DNA from: Phialocephala subalpina
Taxonomy: Eukaryota; Ascomycota; Leotiomycetes; Helotiales; Mollisiaceae
Reading direction: 5' to 3'
Assembly: GCA_900073065.1 (NCBI GenBank)
Contig: FJOG01000017.1
Coordinates: 988,149 to 1,052,148 of the forward strand
DNA: 64,000 bases
Made by a program: the position numbers and the translations under genes. The notes beneath the pieces are model-generated. The model was not told the origin of the DNA. It did not search any database and saw only the letters and a program-made list of their open reading frames with translations. Shown one piece after another: positions 11,461 to 23,461 of this stretch (positions within the stretch are counted from its first letter, which is position 1; every line of letters begins with the position of its first letter).

Positions 11461-13376
11461 GATGGCAAACCGTGCATGAGAAAGAAGATGACGAACAGAA
11501 ACTCACTGGAATGACATCGCAATCTCGGAATCTCGAAAACATCGACTTCAGCAGAGTTCAGCTCAGCCAACTTGACTTTGCTGTGCCACGCCCCCTGAAA
11601 TTTCCGCTTTGCGATGAATCATTTCGATACGAAGAGTGCTCGCTCGACCCTTCGCTTGAGAGAAGCTCTGATTGGGTTCTCAATGCTTGGTCGGCCACAG
11701 TCACGTGTTGGTCACTGGGTGCGAGTGTTGCTGCCTGAGGTGCTCGCCAGGAACCCGAGGATCCGAAATGCTCACTCAGCTCATCTGAACTCTGGGACCG
11801 GGGCCAAAAGATCTTCGACGCATGCTCCCCTTTGATCAGGCTTCTATGTTGGCGCTATGAACGAGAAGTGGTCCTGGCTCGGCCTGGTTTCGTTCTGCTC
11901 ACTCTATTTTGAGTAAGATGAGCACCAGGTCAGGTCCAGCCCGCTGCCTCCCGAAAAGGGTCGCGGCAACAGTACCGTGGTGCCTTGTGAGTCGAGATAT
12001 TTCTTGGTGTACCTTTCGTACAAAGGTACTGTACCTTCGTAACCCCTCTTCAATGATCAATATCATTGCCACGCGGCGCCAAGAGATTATCTCATGGTTT
12101 CTTCGACAGCTGGGAAGCCTTTGTCTCGGGTGGTAACATCGGAGCGGGAAAGGTTGCCTGTTTCTCCGAACGCCTTCAGACGCCCTAGACGCCACAAAGC
12201 TTGTCCGAGTCCTGCTGAGCGGCTGAGTGCTCACAAGTCTGGCCCGGGCTGGTGTTTGGTTTGCACGCTGAAGATTTCATATTGCTGGATCGCGACCACG
12301 TGGTTCGTTCAATTGACTAGCCCGCCCTGCCTGGCCGCCTATCTGGAATTGTACGAATGAGGAGGTGTATACCCGAACAATGAGGCGGAAACCTGCCAAT
12401 AAAAACAAAATAAAGACGTTGGACCCCGCATGACGATGAATTTGTTCATATATGGCTTGAAGCAACAACCGCGCATGCAGAGTGCAGACACGAATGCCAG
12501 CGACGTGTATTGCGAGGCTGCCTCTCGCACCACAACACGCTTCAGCCAAACCAGCAAATGCAGTGTCTAAAAGGCTTCAATAGTGCCAAGGTCTAGACAT
12601 GCAAAGCAGATTCTATTTTCGCACTATTTGCAGCACTTCTGCACGGCTAGCACGAGCTTATCTCAAGCTTATTCTCATATGCTCCGGATCGCTGACTCCA
12701 GCCCAGGTTCAGGCCATGATCAGCGCAGTAGGGTGAAATTTCAGGGGCACGCTGCGGCGCTGACAGCGAAGTCTCCACTTCTGCAAGTGCTCTCAGTGGT
12801 CCAGAGACTCTAGAGCGGCCTTCTCGACGACCCTCGTATACAGCTAAGCTTTGAAAAGGATGTGGTACCTGGTCCGTGTGGCGCTCTCTCATTCCATTTT
12901 GGTCGAAGCGAAGAATGAAGGCAGGGGAAAGCGCAGGCTCGCCACGAATCAGAGGGACAACAAATTCTGATGTGCTGGGTTTCCCTCCAATGCCACCGGT
13001 GCCGATTTGCCATTCTGGCCCTGCATGTTTTTCTCGTACTTTCCTTCCTGGGTCCAAACTGAGAGCGCCATCTTCTCTTTCCAGTCAAGCAGCTGCTCGG
13101 TTTCTCCTCCGACCCTCTGCATCGACATCGCGGCAGCGACCTAGCTGACGGCCTAGAGTAGTAGCATATCAGCTCTTCACGCTCGTTATGAAGTGCCTCA
13201 CATCCCCGAATCCCCTCTACGTCTTGTAGGATTTCTGTCGCTGTTGTGTGTCGCCGAATGACCGAGTGTTGATCGTCTGGAGCACCCTCTTTTTGCTCTT
13301 GATGTCCGGGACAGGACCCTCTAATTGATAATATTATTCTCATACATTCGTTGGTAACGCGTCAAATACATTCATT
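11461..13376. other. Intergenic region, no gene recognised
   Basis: About 1.9 kb between the hydrolase locus and the WSC protein. A minus-strand frame 13343-12810 (177 codons, ATG) begins only 33 bp from the WSC start, but its second half is rich in Arg, Ser and Cys in the way of a wrong frame. A second minus frame, 13057-12647, lacks an ATG start. Neither shows a domain. Confidence 0.35.
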
Positions 13377-16300
13377 ATGCGCTTTTTTACTCAGAGCCTG
13401 CTCTGGCAGGCGGCGGCTTTCTTGCCTCGAGTCCTCGGAGCCGCATCGTACGATGAATACAGAGATGCAGACATTGGACAGTCGGGCTATCTGTAGGTCT
13501 ACTCATGTCTGGGTGGGGAACATGACAATGCTAATTGATATCTCAGGCCCAATCATAATATGGATCCAAATATTGTTAATTCTGCAGCCTTTGGTCTCCT
13601 ATGGAAACAACCTTTCAACACTAATGAACAGGTAAGCTTTAACATTTGTAGCTCCTCCATGATGGTCTTGTAGAACATGATCGAAAGACCTGGCGCATTT
13701 TACTCGAAGAACTTCACTGATATGGACTTTGTAGTTCTATGCCAAGCCTTTGACCTATACCCCTCTTGCTGGTGGTAGCCAGATTCTATTTCTGGCATCG
13801 AGTCAGAACTGGATCAGAACTTTGGACGCCAAGACAGGAGCCCTAATTAATTCGCGTCAAGTCCACACTCCTTTCTTGCAATCTGATATTGGTTGCACAG
13901 GTATGAATAACTTCCTGGCATTTGTCGTTGTCCACCAAGACTGATGGTATAGATATCCCGAACTATATTGGAATTATCGGCACGCCTACCATCGACCCTG
14001 CAACTGATATTGCCTACTTCTACTCCAAGACCTACATTCCAAACTACCGCGTCTCCGGAAACACAGGAACATCGAATGGTGTATACTACTTCCATGGCGT
14101 CAACGTCAACACCTTGGCTGATGTCTTCACACCAATTCTTATGGACGGTGCCGTCGCCGACAATGCTCCAGCAAAATACTTCGTTGGAGGTGTTGTTCTA
14201 CAAAGACCTTCCCTCCTTCAAATCGGCAGCGTCGTGTACGGTGCTTTTGGAGCAAGTTGCGATCTTTACAATTACACTGGTCTAGTCATTGGTATCGATG
14301 TCAATAAGGCGAAGATTGTCACTCATTGGGCTGTCGAAAGCGGTCCTCTCGCCCCTCAGACCAACTCCCTACTGCAAAACGGTGGAGGCGGAGAAGGTGG
14401 TATCTGGATGAGTGGTATGGGCTTGGCATCTGATGGGCAAAGAATGTTCCTCGTCACCGGAAATGGAGGAGCTCATGAGAATGTGGGGGCCCCAGCGACT
14501 GGCACAAGCGGTTGTCAAACTTTGGGCGAAGCTGCTGTAAACCTGGGTGTCGATAGCTCCACTGGTGCCGTCTCAGTTTCGGACTACTTCCAACCTTACG
14601 ACTATCAGAACATGGACGGAGGAGATCAGGACTTTGGTGCCGGAGGCTTGGTGCTCTTAGATTCTTCGACCTTCACGGGCGGTGGTGTTTCTAAGATGGC
14701 CGTTACGGCTGGCAAGAACGGTAAAGTTTACGTTTTGAATGCCAAGCGAGTGTCCTTCATTCTTCGATATATTATCGTTGCTAACCTGCCCTAGCAATCT
14801 TGGAGGCTATAAATTGGGAACGGGACAAACTGATGGTATCATTCAAACGATTACCGAGGGTGGCTCAGTCTTCGGAGCTGCTGGATCTTATCCTCTTGAG
14901 GGTGGCTATGTTTACACCACTCCTGTCGGATATGCGACATTTGCCTACTCTCTGGGCTTCACGTCTGCGGGTGTTCCTCAGCTCTCGAGAGCGGGACAGA
15001 CCAACGAGGTCTCTGCAGGCCGAGTTGGTGTTGGAGTTCCGACCGTCACCTCGCTTAATGGTCAAGCAGGAAGTGCTATTTTGTGGATGACAGGTACGTC
15101 TTCGCGAGAGTACTAAAACATCAGAGTGTACTAACACATACCAGATCCAGATGCTGGCCTTCGTGCCTGGTATGCCGTCCCACAAAATGGCGTCCTTGTG
15201 AACATTCCACTTCCGGCGATCGGAGGTGCCAACAAGTTTCAAAGGCCTGCTTTCGGTAATGCAAGGGTATATACAACGGACTCGAACGGTGTTCTCTACT
15301 GTCTCGGCTCGCCTGTCGCACTGCCACTTAACTGCACGTCACCCGTTGACTTTGGCCAACTTGCTCTTGGGTCGACGGCCACCAAAACCGTTACTTGCAC
15401 CGCTCTGATCGCGATTACTAATATTGTTGGCCTGCAAATCACAAGCACGACGTTCCAAGCAAGCAATGCCAGCTTGCCAACCGGTGCCTTGGCAAAGGGT
15501 GCATCTTTCTCATTCCCAGTAACGTGGAATTTGACGAACTCTAATGCCGCCAACGCTGTGAATGCTTCATCTCCCGACGTTCAACCAGGAATCAAGAGTA
15601 CGCCTTTGACAATACTCACAAACAACGCAGTCACGGGATATTCTACCTCATTGCCCATCAGTCTGACTGGCACTGAAGTATCACAAAATCCATATCTTTC
15701 ATTGTCCCCAGCAATATTAGACTACGGGGGAGTTGTTGTTACTGGCACAACAACTGCTCCTACGGTATCAAGTATCCTCACAATTGCAAACAAGGGATTG
15801 AACCCTCTGACCATCAACGGCTATGCTTTCACGGCCAATGAGCTAGCCAGCAATCCAACTTGGACCAACAGTACCCTTGTCAATGGATCATGGAACCTAG
15901 GTTATGGATTCACGGCATCAAACCTGCCAGCTGTTGGTTCCCAGATAGCCGCCGGCGTTTCTATCGCCGTCGATACGACATTCGACCCAATCAACGGCAC
16001 CGGACAGTACCTCTCTTACTTCGAGGTCTGGTCCGATGGTGGCGCGATCAGCACCATCCTTGAAGGCGCAGCATCCACAGCTCCCATTGCAAACTTTTCA
16101 ATTAGCAACGGAGAGGGTGGATGGCTTCCACAATCCAATCTCATTATGGATTTCGGTACTGTCGCTCCTGGTAGCTCGTCGACGCGTGAAATCCAGATAT
16201 GCAACCAAGGTGGCTCTGCGCTCACTATTGACAAGAGTAAGCCTCCCAATGGTGTGTTCCACATCAGTGACCCAACCGAGCTACACGAGTCTCAAGCCAT

Positions 16301-19283
16301 TACTCCTGGGGCGTGCGCTTATGGAACTGTTATCTTCACCCCCGATACCGAGGAGTACAACGTGCCAAACCTTTCGGAGAACAATACTTGGACTCTCAAT
16401 GTCAACGATTTGACTTGGGGCGTCCATGTTGTCGAGATTACCGGCACAGTAGTGGATAAATTCGTTGGCCCCGTTAACTCAACTGGACAAAATGTTTATC
16501 AATACCTCGGATGCTACCAAGAAGCAACAACAGGTCCTCGTCTTTTCCCCAATGAACCTTTGGCGACGAGTACCAACAACACCAACGCCAGATGCCAAAC
16601 CGGTTGTTACAGTGCCACCACCACTCAGTATGCCTTTGCTGGTACTGAGTACGGAGATGAATGTTGGTGTGGAAATACTCCTCCTCCGCTTGCAAGCCAA
16701 GCAGCAGATACACTCTGTAACACTGCTTGTCCTGGAGATGGAGCTGATCGATGCGGAGCGACTGGTTACCTTTCTGTCTACTATGACCCGACGAAATATG
16801 TCGCTGGCACCGACCCCGCCTTGTATGGCCCACAGACTATCCAGAGTGTTGGACCTTACGTCTACCAGGGTTGTTACTCTGAGGCTACCAACGGAAGAGC
16901 ACTCAGTGGAGAATCGCCTACTGCACCTTCCGGAGGTTTCACAATCGAACTTTGCGAAGCTGCTTGTGTAGGATACACTTACTTCGGTATGGAGTATTCA
17001 AACCAATGTTACTGTGGCAATACAATTGAAGCAGGAAGTGTGAACCAGACATCCAGCGTCCCAACCACCAACGGTTGCTCAATGACTTGCACTGGTAATG
17101 CCAAAGAGTATTGCGGAGGTTCTAACCGTCTTAACCTCTACATGCTCAACAGCACTACGTCTGCCTCGACTAGCACCAGTGCTTCCGTTTCTTCGACCTC
17201 TTCGGCCAGCAAAACAGGAACAAGTGTGTCAGCAAGCTCATCTGTCACCGGTACAAGCAGTGGAGCTAGCTCAAGCACATCGGGATCAAGCACAGCGAGC
17301 TCTGTTACTTCATCTTCAGCGTCTGCTACCCCAACTGGTCCAATCACTGTCACGAATCTGGCAGGTTGGACTTACCTTGGATGCTACTCCGAAGGCACCA
17401 ACACGAGAGCACTGAGCGGTCTTGCGAACCCAATCCCAGCGGCCAGTGTCTCAGTCGAATCATGTGCAGCAGCTTGTTCCAAGTACACCTACTTCGGTGT
17501 TGAGTATGCTCAAGAGTGTTACTGCGGTAACACGATCAACACCGGATCGGTCAACCAGACCAGCAGCGTTCCAAGTGTCTCTGGTTGCTCTATGATCTGC
17601 AAGAACAACGCCCTCGAGTATTGTGGTGGTTCAAACAGATTGAACATGTACCAGGCTGCCGCCGTGTCGTCGAGCTCTTCATATACTGTTCTCAGCAGCA
17701 CGGTGTCCTCCTCATCGAGCCTCTCGACCTCGTCAGCCACTTCCTCGTCGCTTTCATCGTCTAGCAGCGTTGTTTCCAGCTCAAGCTCAATGACGTCTTC
17801 ATCCTCATCAACCACCGCGAGCCCAACTCTGGCAATCAAGCAGACAATTGGCAATTACGTCTTTGCCGGTTGCTACACCGAGGGAACGAATGTCCGTGCT
17901 TTGTCATCAAAGGAGTTCGTCAATTACACCGCGATGACTCTTGAGACTTGTGCTTCCAACTGTGCGGCCTATACTTACTGGGGTGTTGAGTATGGTGGAG
18001 AATGCTACTGTGGCAATACTCTCAACACAGGATCTGTCTTAGCAACAAACCAAGCTGATTGCTCGTTCACTTGCCCTGGTAACGAGTACGAATACTGTGG
18101 TGCCGGAAACAGATTGGAGATGTACAAGCTCTCTGCATCGACCTCAAGCAGTAGCAGTTCAGTTGGTAAGTTTGATAATTCAACCCCTCCACCAAAGCAC
18201 AGCTTCTAATATTATTGCTAGTCCCATCTACGTCCGCAAGCTCTAGTTCAGTTTCGTCGAGTAAGTGAAACCCTCTCAAGAAGATGTTCTTTGGGCGATC
18301 CCCTAAGTCCGATCTAAGAATAGTCACTCTCACGATTCAATGTACACTTTGGCCCCGGACATTTCATGGCTAATATCTTCAAAGGTACCTCATCTACAAG
18401 CTCCTCGAGCACTGTCAGCTCTACTAGCTCTACGTCGAGCCCGTCATCGTCTTCTACTGGTATGTTCATGTCGAGCTCTCACAAAGATCCATATTTAACA
18501 GGCATTCAAGCAACGACAACCTCATCCAGTTCTTCCCTCTCCAGCACGACTACGACATCCTCCACCTCAACAAGCAGCACCGGCCCACCCCTCTTCACCG
18601 GCACTCCAAAGATCAACCAAACAATTGGCAGCCTTCAGTACATGGGTTGCGCACTCGAAGTATCCGGCCGCGCCCTGTCCGGAATGTCCTACACCTCCTC
18701 CCTCATGACCATCGAATCCTGCTCCTCCTTCTGCATGCAAAATAACTACGCTCTCTCCGGCGTAGAATACAGTTCTCAATGCTACTGTGGCAACGGCATC
18801 TCATCCGCTTCTTCATTCGGACAGACCGGGTGTACGATGACTTGTTCGGGGAATACGGCGGAGTATTGTGGTGGTAGTGATAGGTTGAGTGTTTTTAATA
18901 ATACGGCTTATGTTTCTCCTACTGCTCCTACCAACTCTGGAAACTACATCCTTCAGGGCTGTTATCAGGAAGCTTCTGCTGGGAGGTTGTTGAGCGGACC
19001 GAGTACGACGAATAGTACGGGTATGACGGTTGAGATGTGTACATCATACTGCCAAGCCCAAGGAACCAACGGGGTTTATGCGGGTGTGGAATACGCGCAA
19101 GAATGTTATTGCGGGGCTAGTTTGCCGAGTACGGCGGTACAGACTAGTTTGGGGAGCTGTAATATGTTGTGTAAAGGGAATACGAAGGAGTATTGTGGTG
19201 GAAGTGGGTTGTTGGATGTTTATCTGTATAAAGCTCCTGGGAGTAAGAGTAAGAGAGATAGGAAGATGAGGATTGAACAGTAG
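13377..19283 (+). CDS. Large secreted multi-WSC protein with propeller-like N-terminus and ASH/Ig-like repeats
   Basis: Predicted secreted cell-surface protein of about 1805 residues. Exons: 13377-13492, 13547-13631, 13735-13900, 13953-14745, 14795-15093, 15145-18165, 18222-18260 and 18385-19283; all phases close. A signal peptide (MRFFTQSLLWQAAAFLPRVLGA) leads into a PQQ/quinoprotein-like propeller region (about residues 50-480, motifs such as LDAKTGALI and VYVLNA). Three Ig-like ASH/choice-of-anchor repeats follow (VDFGQLALGSTATKTV, LDYGGVVVTG, MDFGTVAPGSSSTREI). Then come six WSC domains, each with the GCY..CxxxC..Y.CYCGN..EYCG..R/L cysteine pattern, separated by Ser/Thr-rich linkers likely to be O-glycosylated. 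WSC domains are known carbohydrate-binding or wall-sensor modules. No transmembrane helix or GPI signal is visible at the C-terminus (SKSKRDRKMRIEQ), so it is probably secreted rather than a Wsc-type sensor. The intron 14746-14794 has a GC donor; 18464-18505 may be a further 42-nt in-frame intron. Confidence 0.88.
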
Positions 19284-20084
19284 TTGGATAGATAGGAGGT
19301 ATATATTTGATATTTTGATATGTTTTCATGTGATACGCGGTACCTTTAGATGGATGACTGGGATATGGGAGTATGTGATAGAAGTAAAGTAGTCGGTCGG
19401 TATTGGTACTCCTGCCTACTTTCGTTTTGGTTATGATTTGAATGTATATAGATAGCGCTGTGAGTTTATGCTCAAGTATATACCAATCTAGTGCAACTTG
19501 TGCTTCAACACCCCATCTCATCCTGTGTGTCTTGCGCTTCGAATCACGGTGACACACACCGCGCTCATTGACTCATTGAATTTATTCCAGGAAGCTTCCC
19601 AAAGAAGCCCGCTAAGTACCGTGTAGATTTAAATAAATAGAGAATTCTCAAATCAAATCAAAAATACCCGTTGGCTTAATGACAAAGCGCTTGACTTCGA
19701 ATCAAGAGATTGCTGGTTCGACCCCAGCACGGGTCGTCAACATGATCTTTTCATTCTTTTTTTTGCAATTCTCTGAGCTTCATTTCGAAGATTTGTTTGC
19801 TTCTGACGTCTCCTTTCTGCTCTGTAAATAGAAAGCTAAGGAAGGTGACTTCCACATCGAGCGTATCAGTTTTGGTAAGGTAGGGGCCGAGTGGCGCTTG
19901 TCGGATTTTTGCTGGATGAATGTCCATTGTGTGGAAAGAGGTACCACTGAGTCTCAAAGTGCACTTCACGATCTCACAATGCGTTTTGCCAAAAGTGACT
20001 CGCTCGATCTGGGATGTTTCTCGCTGATATGGCTGTATGTTGAACCTCACAGAACACTTCCCTCCACCAACCCATTCACACCTC
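19284..20084. other. Spacer around the tRNA
   Basis: Contains the 3' end of the WSC gene, the tRNA-Arg at 19665-19736, a poly-T tract downstream of it, and the 3' UTR of the convergent permease. Minus-strand frames 19557-19144 and 20161-19751 are out-of-frame shadows or lack domains. Confidence 0.5.
19665..19736 (+). tRNA. tRNA-Arg (anticodon UCG), structurally degenerate
   Basis: A 72-nt cloverleaf with no intron: D stem GCTT/AAGC, anticodon stem CTTGA/TCAAG around loop CTTCGAA (anticodon TCG), T stem GCTGG/CCAGC with loop TTCGACC, and acceptor 3' strand ACGGGTC plus discriminator G. A Pol III-type T run follows (cttttc at 19745-19750, then a longer T run near 19757-19764). Two defects are visible. 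Position 1 is T opposite C72, and the D loop (AATGACA) lacks the usual G18-G19 pair and is one base short. It could be a pseudogene, a copy tolerated beside others elsewhere, or contain a base error. Confidence 0.75.
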
Positions 20085-22129
20085 TCACTGACGCCTCCTA
20101 ATCGGATCCACAATCGGCCACTTAAAATTATGCTTCCCCCACACCATATAAAACCCCACACTAAACATTAAACTCCCCCCAAAAATCAGACAGCTCCAAT
20201 TCACTACAACGAATTAGCATGGATATTTCCTTCAGAAAGGAAAGGCGAGAAGGATGAAACCCGCTCGGAAGCCCTTCCATAGCAAAATTGAAAAGGGGAG
20301 ACAAAGGAAAAGGCTGGTTACTCGTCACAGGCGTAACCACCGCCGTCGCAGGCCAGAAACTAAAGAACAACGTGATTGTTGTATATATCAATCCGACGAT
20401 ATTGACGATGGGACCGAAGATGGGGCCCAGGTGCAATGGCCCCCAGTGGATGTTATCTTTTACGGGATCTTTGCGGAGTCGTTTGTGGAGGAGGAGAGAG
20501 ATGGGGATCATGTAAGAGAAGAAGAAGGCGGCGACGTTGACGGACATTATGGCGTTGAATGCTGCGGTGCTGCCGATGTTGATGAGGGCGAGGAGGAGGG
20601 AGATGATGGTGCTGACAAGAATCGAGTAGAGAGGGAGGGCGGTGCCGACGTGTACCTGTGAAATTGTCAGTGGAGGTCTGGGAGTTTTGTTTTGGTGCTT
20701 ACTCGGCTGATGTATTTGCTTCCAGGTACGCCCTTGTCTCGGGCGAAGGACCAAAGAAGTCGAGAGGCTGTAGCCATGATTCCAATCGCAGCTGCTGTTA
20801 TAAGAACAAGGATGATAGCTGTCATGGCGGTGGCGCCGGCATTGGAGTTGGTAGCTTGGACGAAGATCTCGATGAAGGGAAAGCCGGTGGGACTTGCGAG
20901 GGCTGCATTAATGTCGCCGAGACAGAACAGAAGGGCGATGAGGAGAGCGAAGCCCATGACTCCGTTTAGCATGATGGAAGAGAGCATTACCTGTGGTACT
21001 ACTGTGGATGCGTTGTGGATTTCCTCGGCTAGGAGTGGAGTCAGTTTTTAGATGCGACTTCGTGGAATAGACTTACACATGTGGCATGCAGAATCCGCTC
21101 CCAGGAAGGAGAAAACACTGGTAATAAGTCCGACAAAGAATGATGTCTCGTCAGTCGCCCAACCTCCGCCATTGATGAATGTTGCAAACACATCTTTAGC
21201 ACTACCATGCGGAGCCAGGTACACCAGAGGTATCAGAATGCCGAAAAATCCCAGAATGTGTAGACAGAGGATTAGTCCTTCGATTTTCGGAAGCCATCTG
21301 GCAAGGAAGGTGTTGATGAAAACAATGAAGGCAATTACGGCGTAGAATATCAGTGTTCCTTGCCATCTAGTAGGCGTGTAATCGGGATGGGTTTGAATGG
21401 CAAGAGCCTGGATCATCGATGCAGCGATAAAGGCAACACTAGCTTGGCCAGCCTGCCATCCGATGACGGTAAGCCATCCTGATGTACTCGTTAGTAAGGA
21501 ATCTTCTTTCGTGAAAAGTTTTCATACCTGTTATATAACTCAAGAACTTCGCCCATCGCTCTGGCGCTAATATTGAGACCCAGTGATATTGTCCGCCGGA
21601 CAGTGGCATCCTTTGACAAATGTCAGCCTCAACGCATGTCCATACACTCTCAAAGTCTCGTACATTGAAGCCATCTCGGCTAATGAGGTGACAGTGGCCA
21701 TGGTTCCAATCCAGCAGAAGATATATCCATAGACTAGGCCTGCGGGACCTCCATTTTGAAAGCCAAAAAGAAAGACGCTAGAGTGAAGTCAGTATTGCCT
21801 CGATGGATGTACAGGTATGAAGAAGCTTACGCAAACATGCCCTCCCACGTAGACAATAGACTGCAAACAAAACCAGCAATCGACAGAAAGCCGAAATTTC
21901 TCTACTGAACGTCAGTTCGCCAAGCCTCGTGAACCTACCCCAAAGTTACGTTTCCTGAAAGATTTCGAGTGTCTCTGCTCACCTTAAGTTGCTGTTTCTT
22001 TCCATAATATGCCATTTCCTGGTCATCTCTGTTCCCACCATCTCTGCTATCGCCACGTGTCTCTTCACCAGTCAATTCCGCCACTCCATAGCCCGTCAAT
22101 TCAACATCTTTGTCGTCCATGACGGCCAT
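20085..22129 (-). CDS. APC-family amino acid / choline / GABA-type permease
   Basis: Plasma-membrane transporter of the fungal amino acid/choline permease group (APC superfamily). Eight exons on the minus strand: 22129-21983, 21901-21831, 21777-21664, 21610-21528, 21478-21077, 21028-20703, 20655-20322 and 20203-20085, giving 531 residues. Family marks include FGFLSIAGF, STWEG, FQNGGPAGLVYGYIF, SLAEMASM, LSGGQYHWVS, ADSACHMSEE, a Ser-Arg-rich loop ATASRLLWSFARDKGVPGS, and the last-exon MNWSC motif. About twelve hydrophobic segments are present. The penultimate exon reads on into the last intron without an immediate stop, which gives a misleading C-terminus; the intron 20321-20204 restores the family-typical end. 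A second ATG at 22120 could serve as start. Substrate cannot be decided from sequence alone. Confidence 0.92.
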
Positions 22130-22640
22130 GATATAATGATCGTTGTTCGTTCCACCTCAAACCGTGCAATTGATTAAAATACCGAGCCGGGAAGTTATAT
22201 GTGAGAAAGAAGACGAATGTGGGAAATAGAATCAATCGAGGCAAGGCAGTGATCAACTCCCATCACTTTCCTTATCAGAAAATAAAGCCGCCAAGCTCTA
22301 GCCCATGGAGAGCCTGGAGTCTCCAGACATCGAATGACTAAAAAGAAAGGACTTCCAATCAGAAAGCATGTTTTGGAACCTTGCCAGCTTCAAGCTGCAG
22401 ATAATGCGGGCGGACTTATCATCCAATCCCAGGCGTACAATCGCACGACAAGGTTTAAAATGATTATAGAAGCCACACTGCCGGTTGGGACCATGAACCA
22501 TGCATTGCGAAGGGTCTTCAGAAGGATTGAAGGAGGAAGCGAGACCTGCAGCGGGAGAAATGGACCGTCCCGCTAGCCACAGAGTTTAAAGTTCGAGCTA
22601 CTGTGCACGTGACTGCGCCTACCCGAAATCCCGCCCGAAA
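22130..22640. other. Permease 5' flank up to the AT-rich border
   Basis: Normal-composition sequence upstream of the permease start, probably its promoter. Base composition drops sharply after about 22650, where A/T-only runs begin. No gene recognised. Confidence 0.5.
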
Positions 22641-23023
22641 GTATATCCGGGTAAAAGCATATTTTTCGCAAAATTTTTAATTATTAATTTAAAAAGAATT
22701 AAAAAATATAATAATTTATTAATTAAATATATATATATATATAATTAAAATTTTGTTTAAAATATACTTAAAATATATAATTTAATATAATTGTGAGGTG
22801 TAGAATAGAAGGAGGCAATAATAGGTCAGATTAGTACTAGACTAATCTCTGCCCTTCGGCCAGAGATTTAGAGGGCCCCTATATACAGAATAATAGCCTA
22901 AGAATAATAATCGCATAGCCCCCGTAAAACCTCCTACGCTACGCGTAAGCTTACGCGAACCCTACGTAGGTTATAGAGGCTGCGCAGCCTTAGGTGGTGG
23001 CTGTAAGCCAGCCAGAAGCTGCG
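22641..23023. other. AT-rich border and remnant left of the outer LTR element
   Basis: Bases 22660-22790 are almost pure A/T with an (AT)n run. Bases 22800-23023 regain GC and hold an imperfect hairpin (AATCTCTG ... CAGAGATT, 22844-22868) and a 16-bp perfect palindrome at 22942-22957. This looks like the remnant of an older element into which the outer LTR element inserted; the last five bases, CTGCG, are its target duplication. Confidence 0.45.
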
Positions 23024-23371
23024 TGTAACGGTCGGCTCGTCCAACTAACTGTAGGGTTGGTTGTATGTGATAAGGACTAGGTAATTCCAGGGAAGAGTAA
23101 TGTTCAAGCCTAGTTACTAAGTATGGTATTAAGATACTGTATTTGAGTTGAGCACGAAGCTCCTATCTAAGGAAACCTATTTACTTATATAGAACCTTCC
23201 TACTTACTAGAGTCCCCAAAGGGTGGAGTCCTTAATCCTCCTAGACTCTATCCGTTCCGGACTCCATCACGTGACTACTAAGTCCCGTGTCCCCATAATC
23301 CTAGGGTCTACTGTAGGCGAGCTTACTCGCTTACTGAGCCTATGGTCCATTAGATCATGTGAGTCGTAACA
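23024..23371 (-). repeat. 3' LTR of outer element
   Basis: 348 bp, reading TGTTACG...CGTTACA on the minus strand. It matches 35556-35901 in the same orientation, with transitions. It keeps more G/C than its partner. Confidence 0.9.
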
Positions 23372-23461
23372 CTATCCCCTTTCCGGCTAGCGTAGTCCCG
23401 ACGCTTAAATCAGGGTCAAGGAATATTATTCTTAGAGCCACATCTTTCCTTTCTTCTCATC

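Noticed and set aside
12647..13343. Minus-strand ORFs upstream of the WSC gene
   Set aside because: One lacks an ATG, the other has wrong-frame composition; no domain or splice signal supports them.
17138..17854. Minus-strand acidic ORFs opposite the Ser/Thr-rich linkers
   Set aside because: Antisense of TCN/ACN-rich low-complexity coding sequence; these are shadows of the WSC protein.
19751..20161. Minus-strand ORF of 136 codons
   Set aside because: It overlaps the true last exon of the permease in another frame; the family-typical MNWSC end lies at 20203-20085.
20161..20754. Permease C-terminus as read straight through to 20161
   Set aside because: The reading after VTPVTS is intron sequence; the spliced frame restores the conserved C-terminus.
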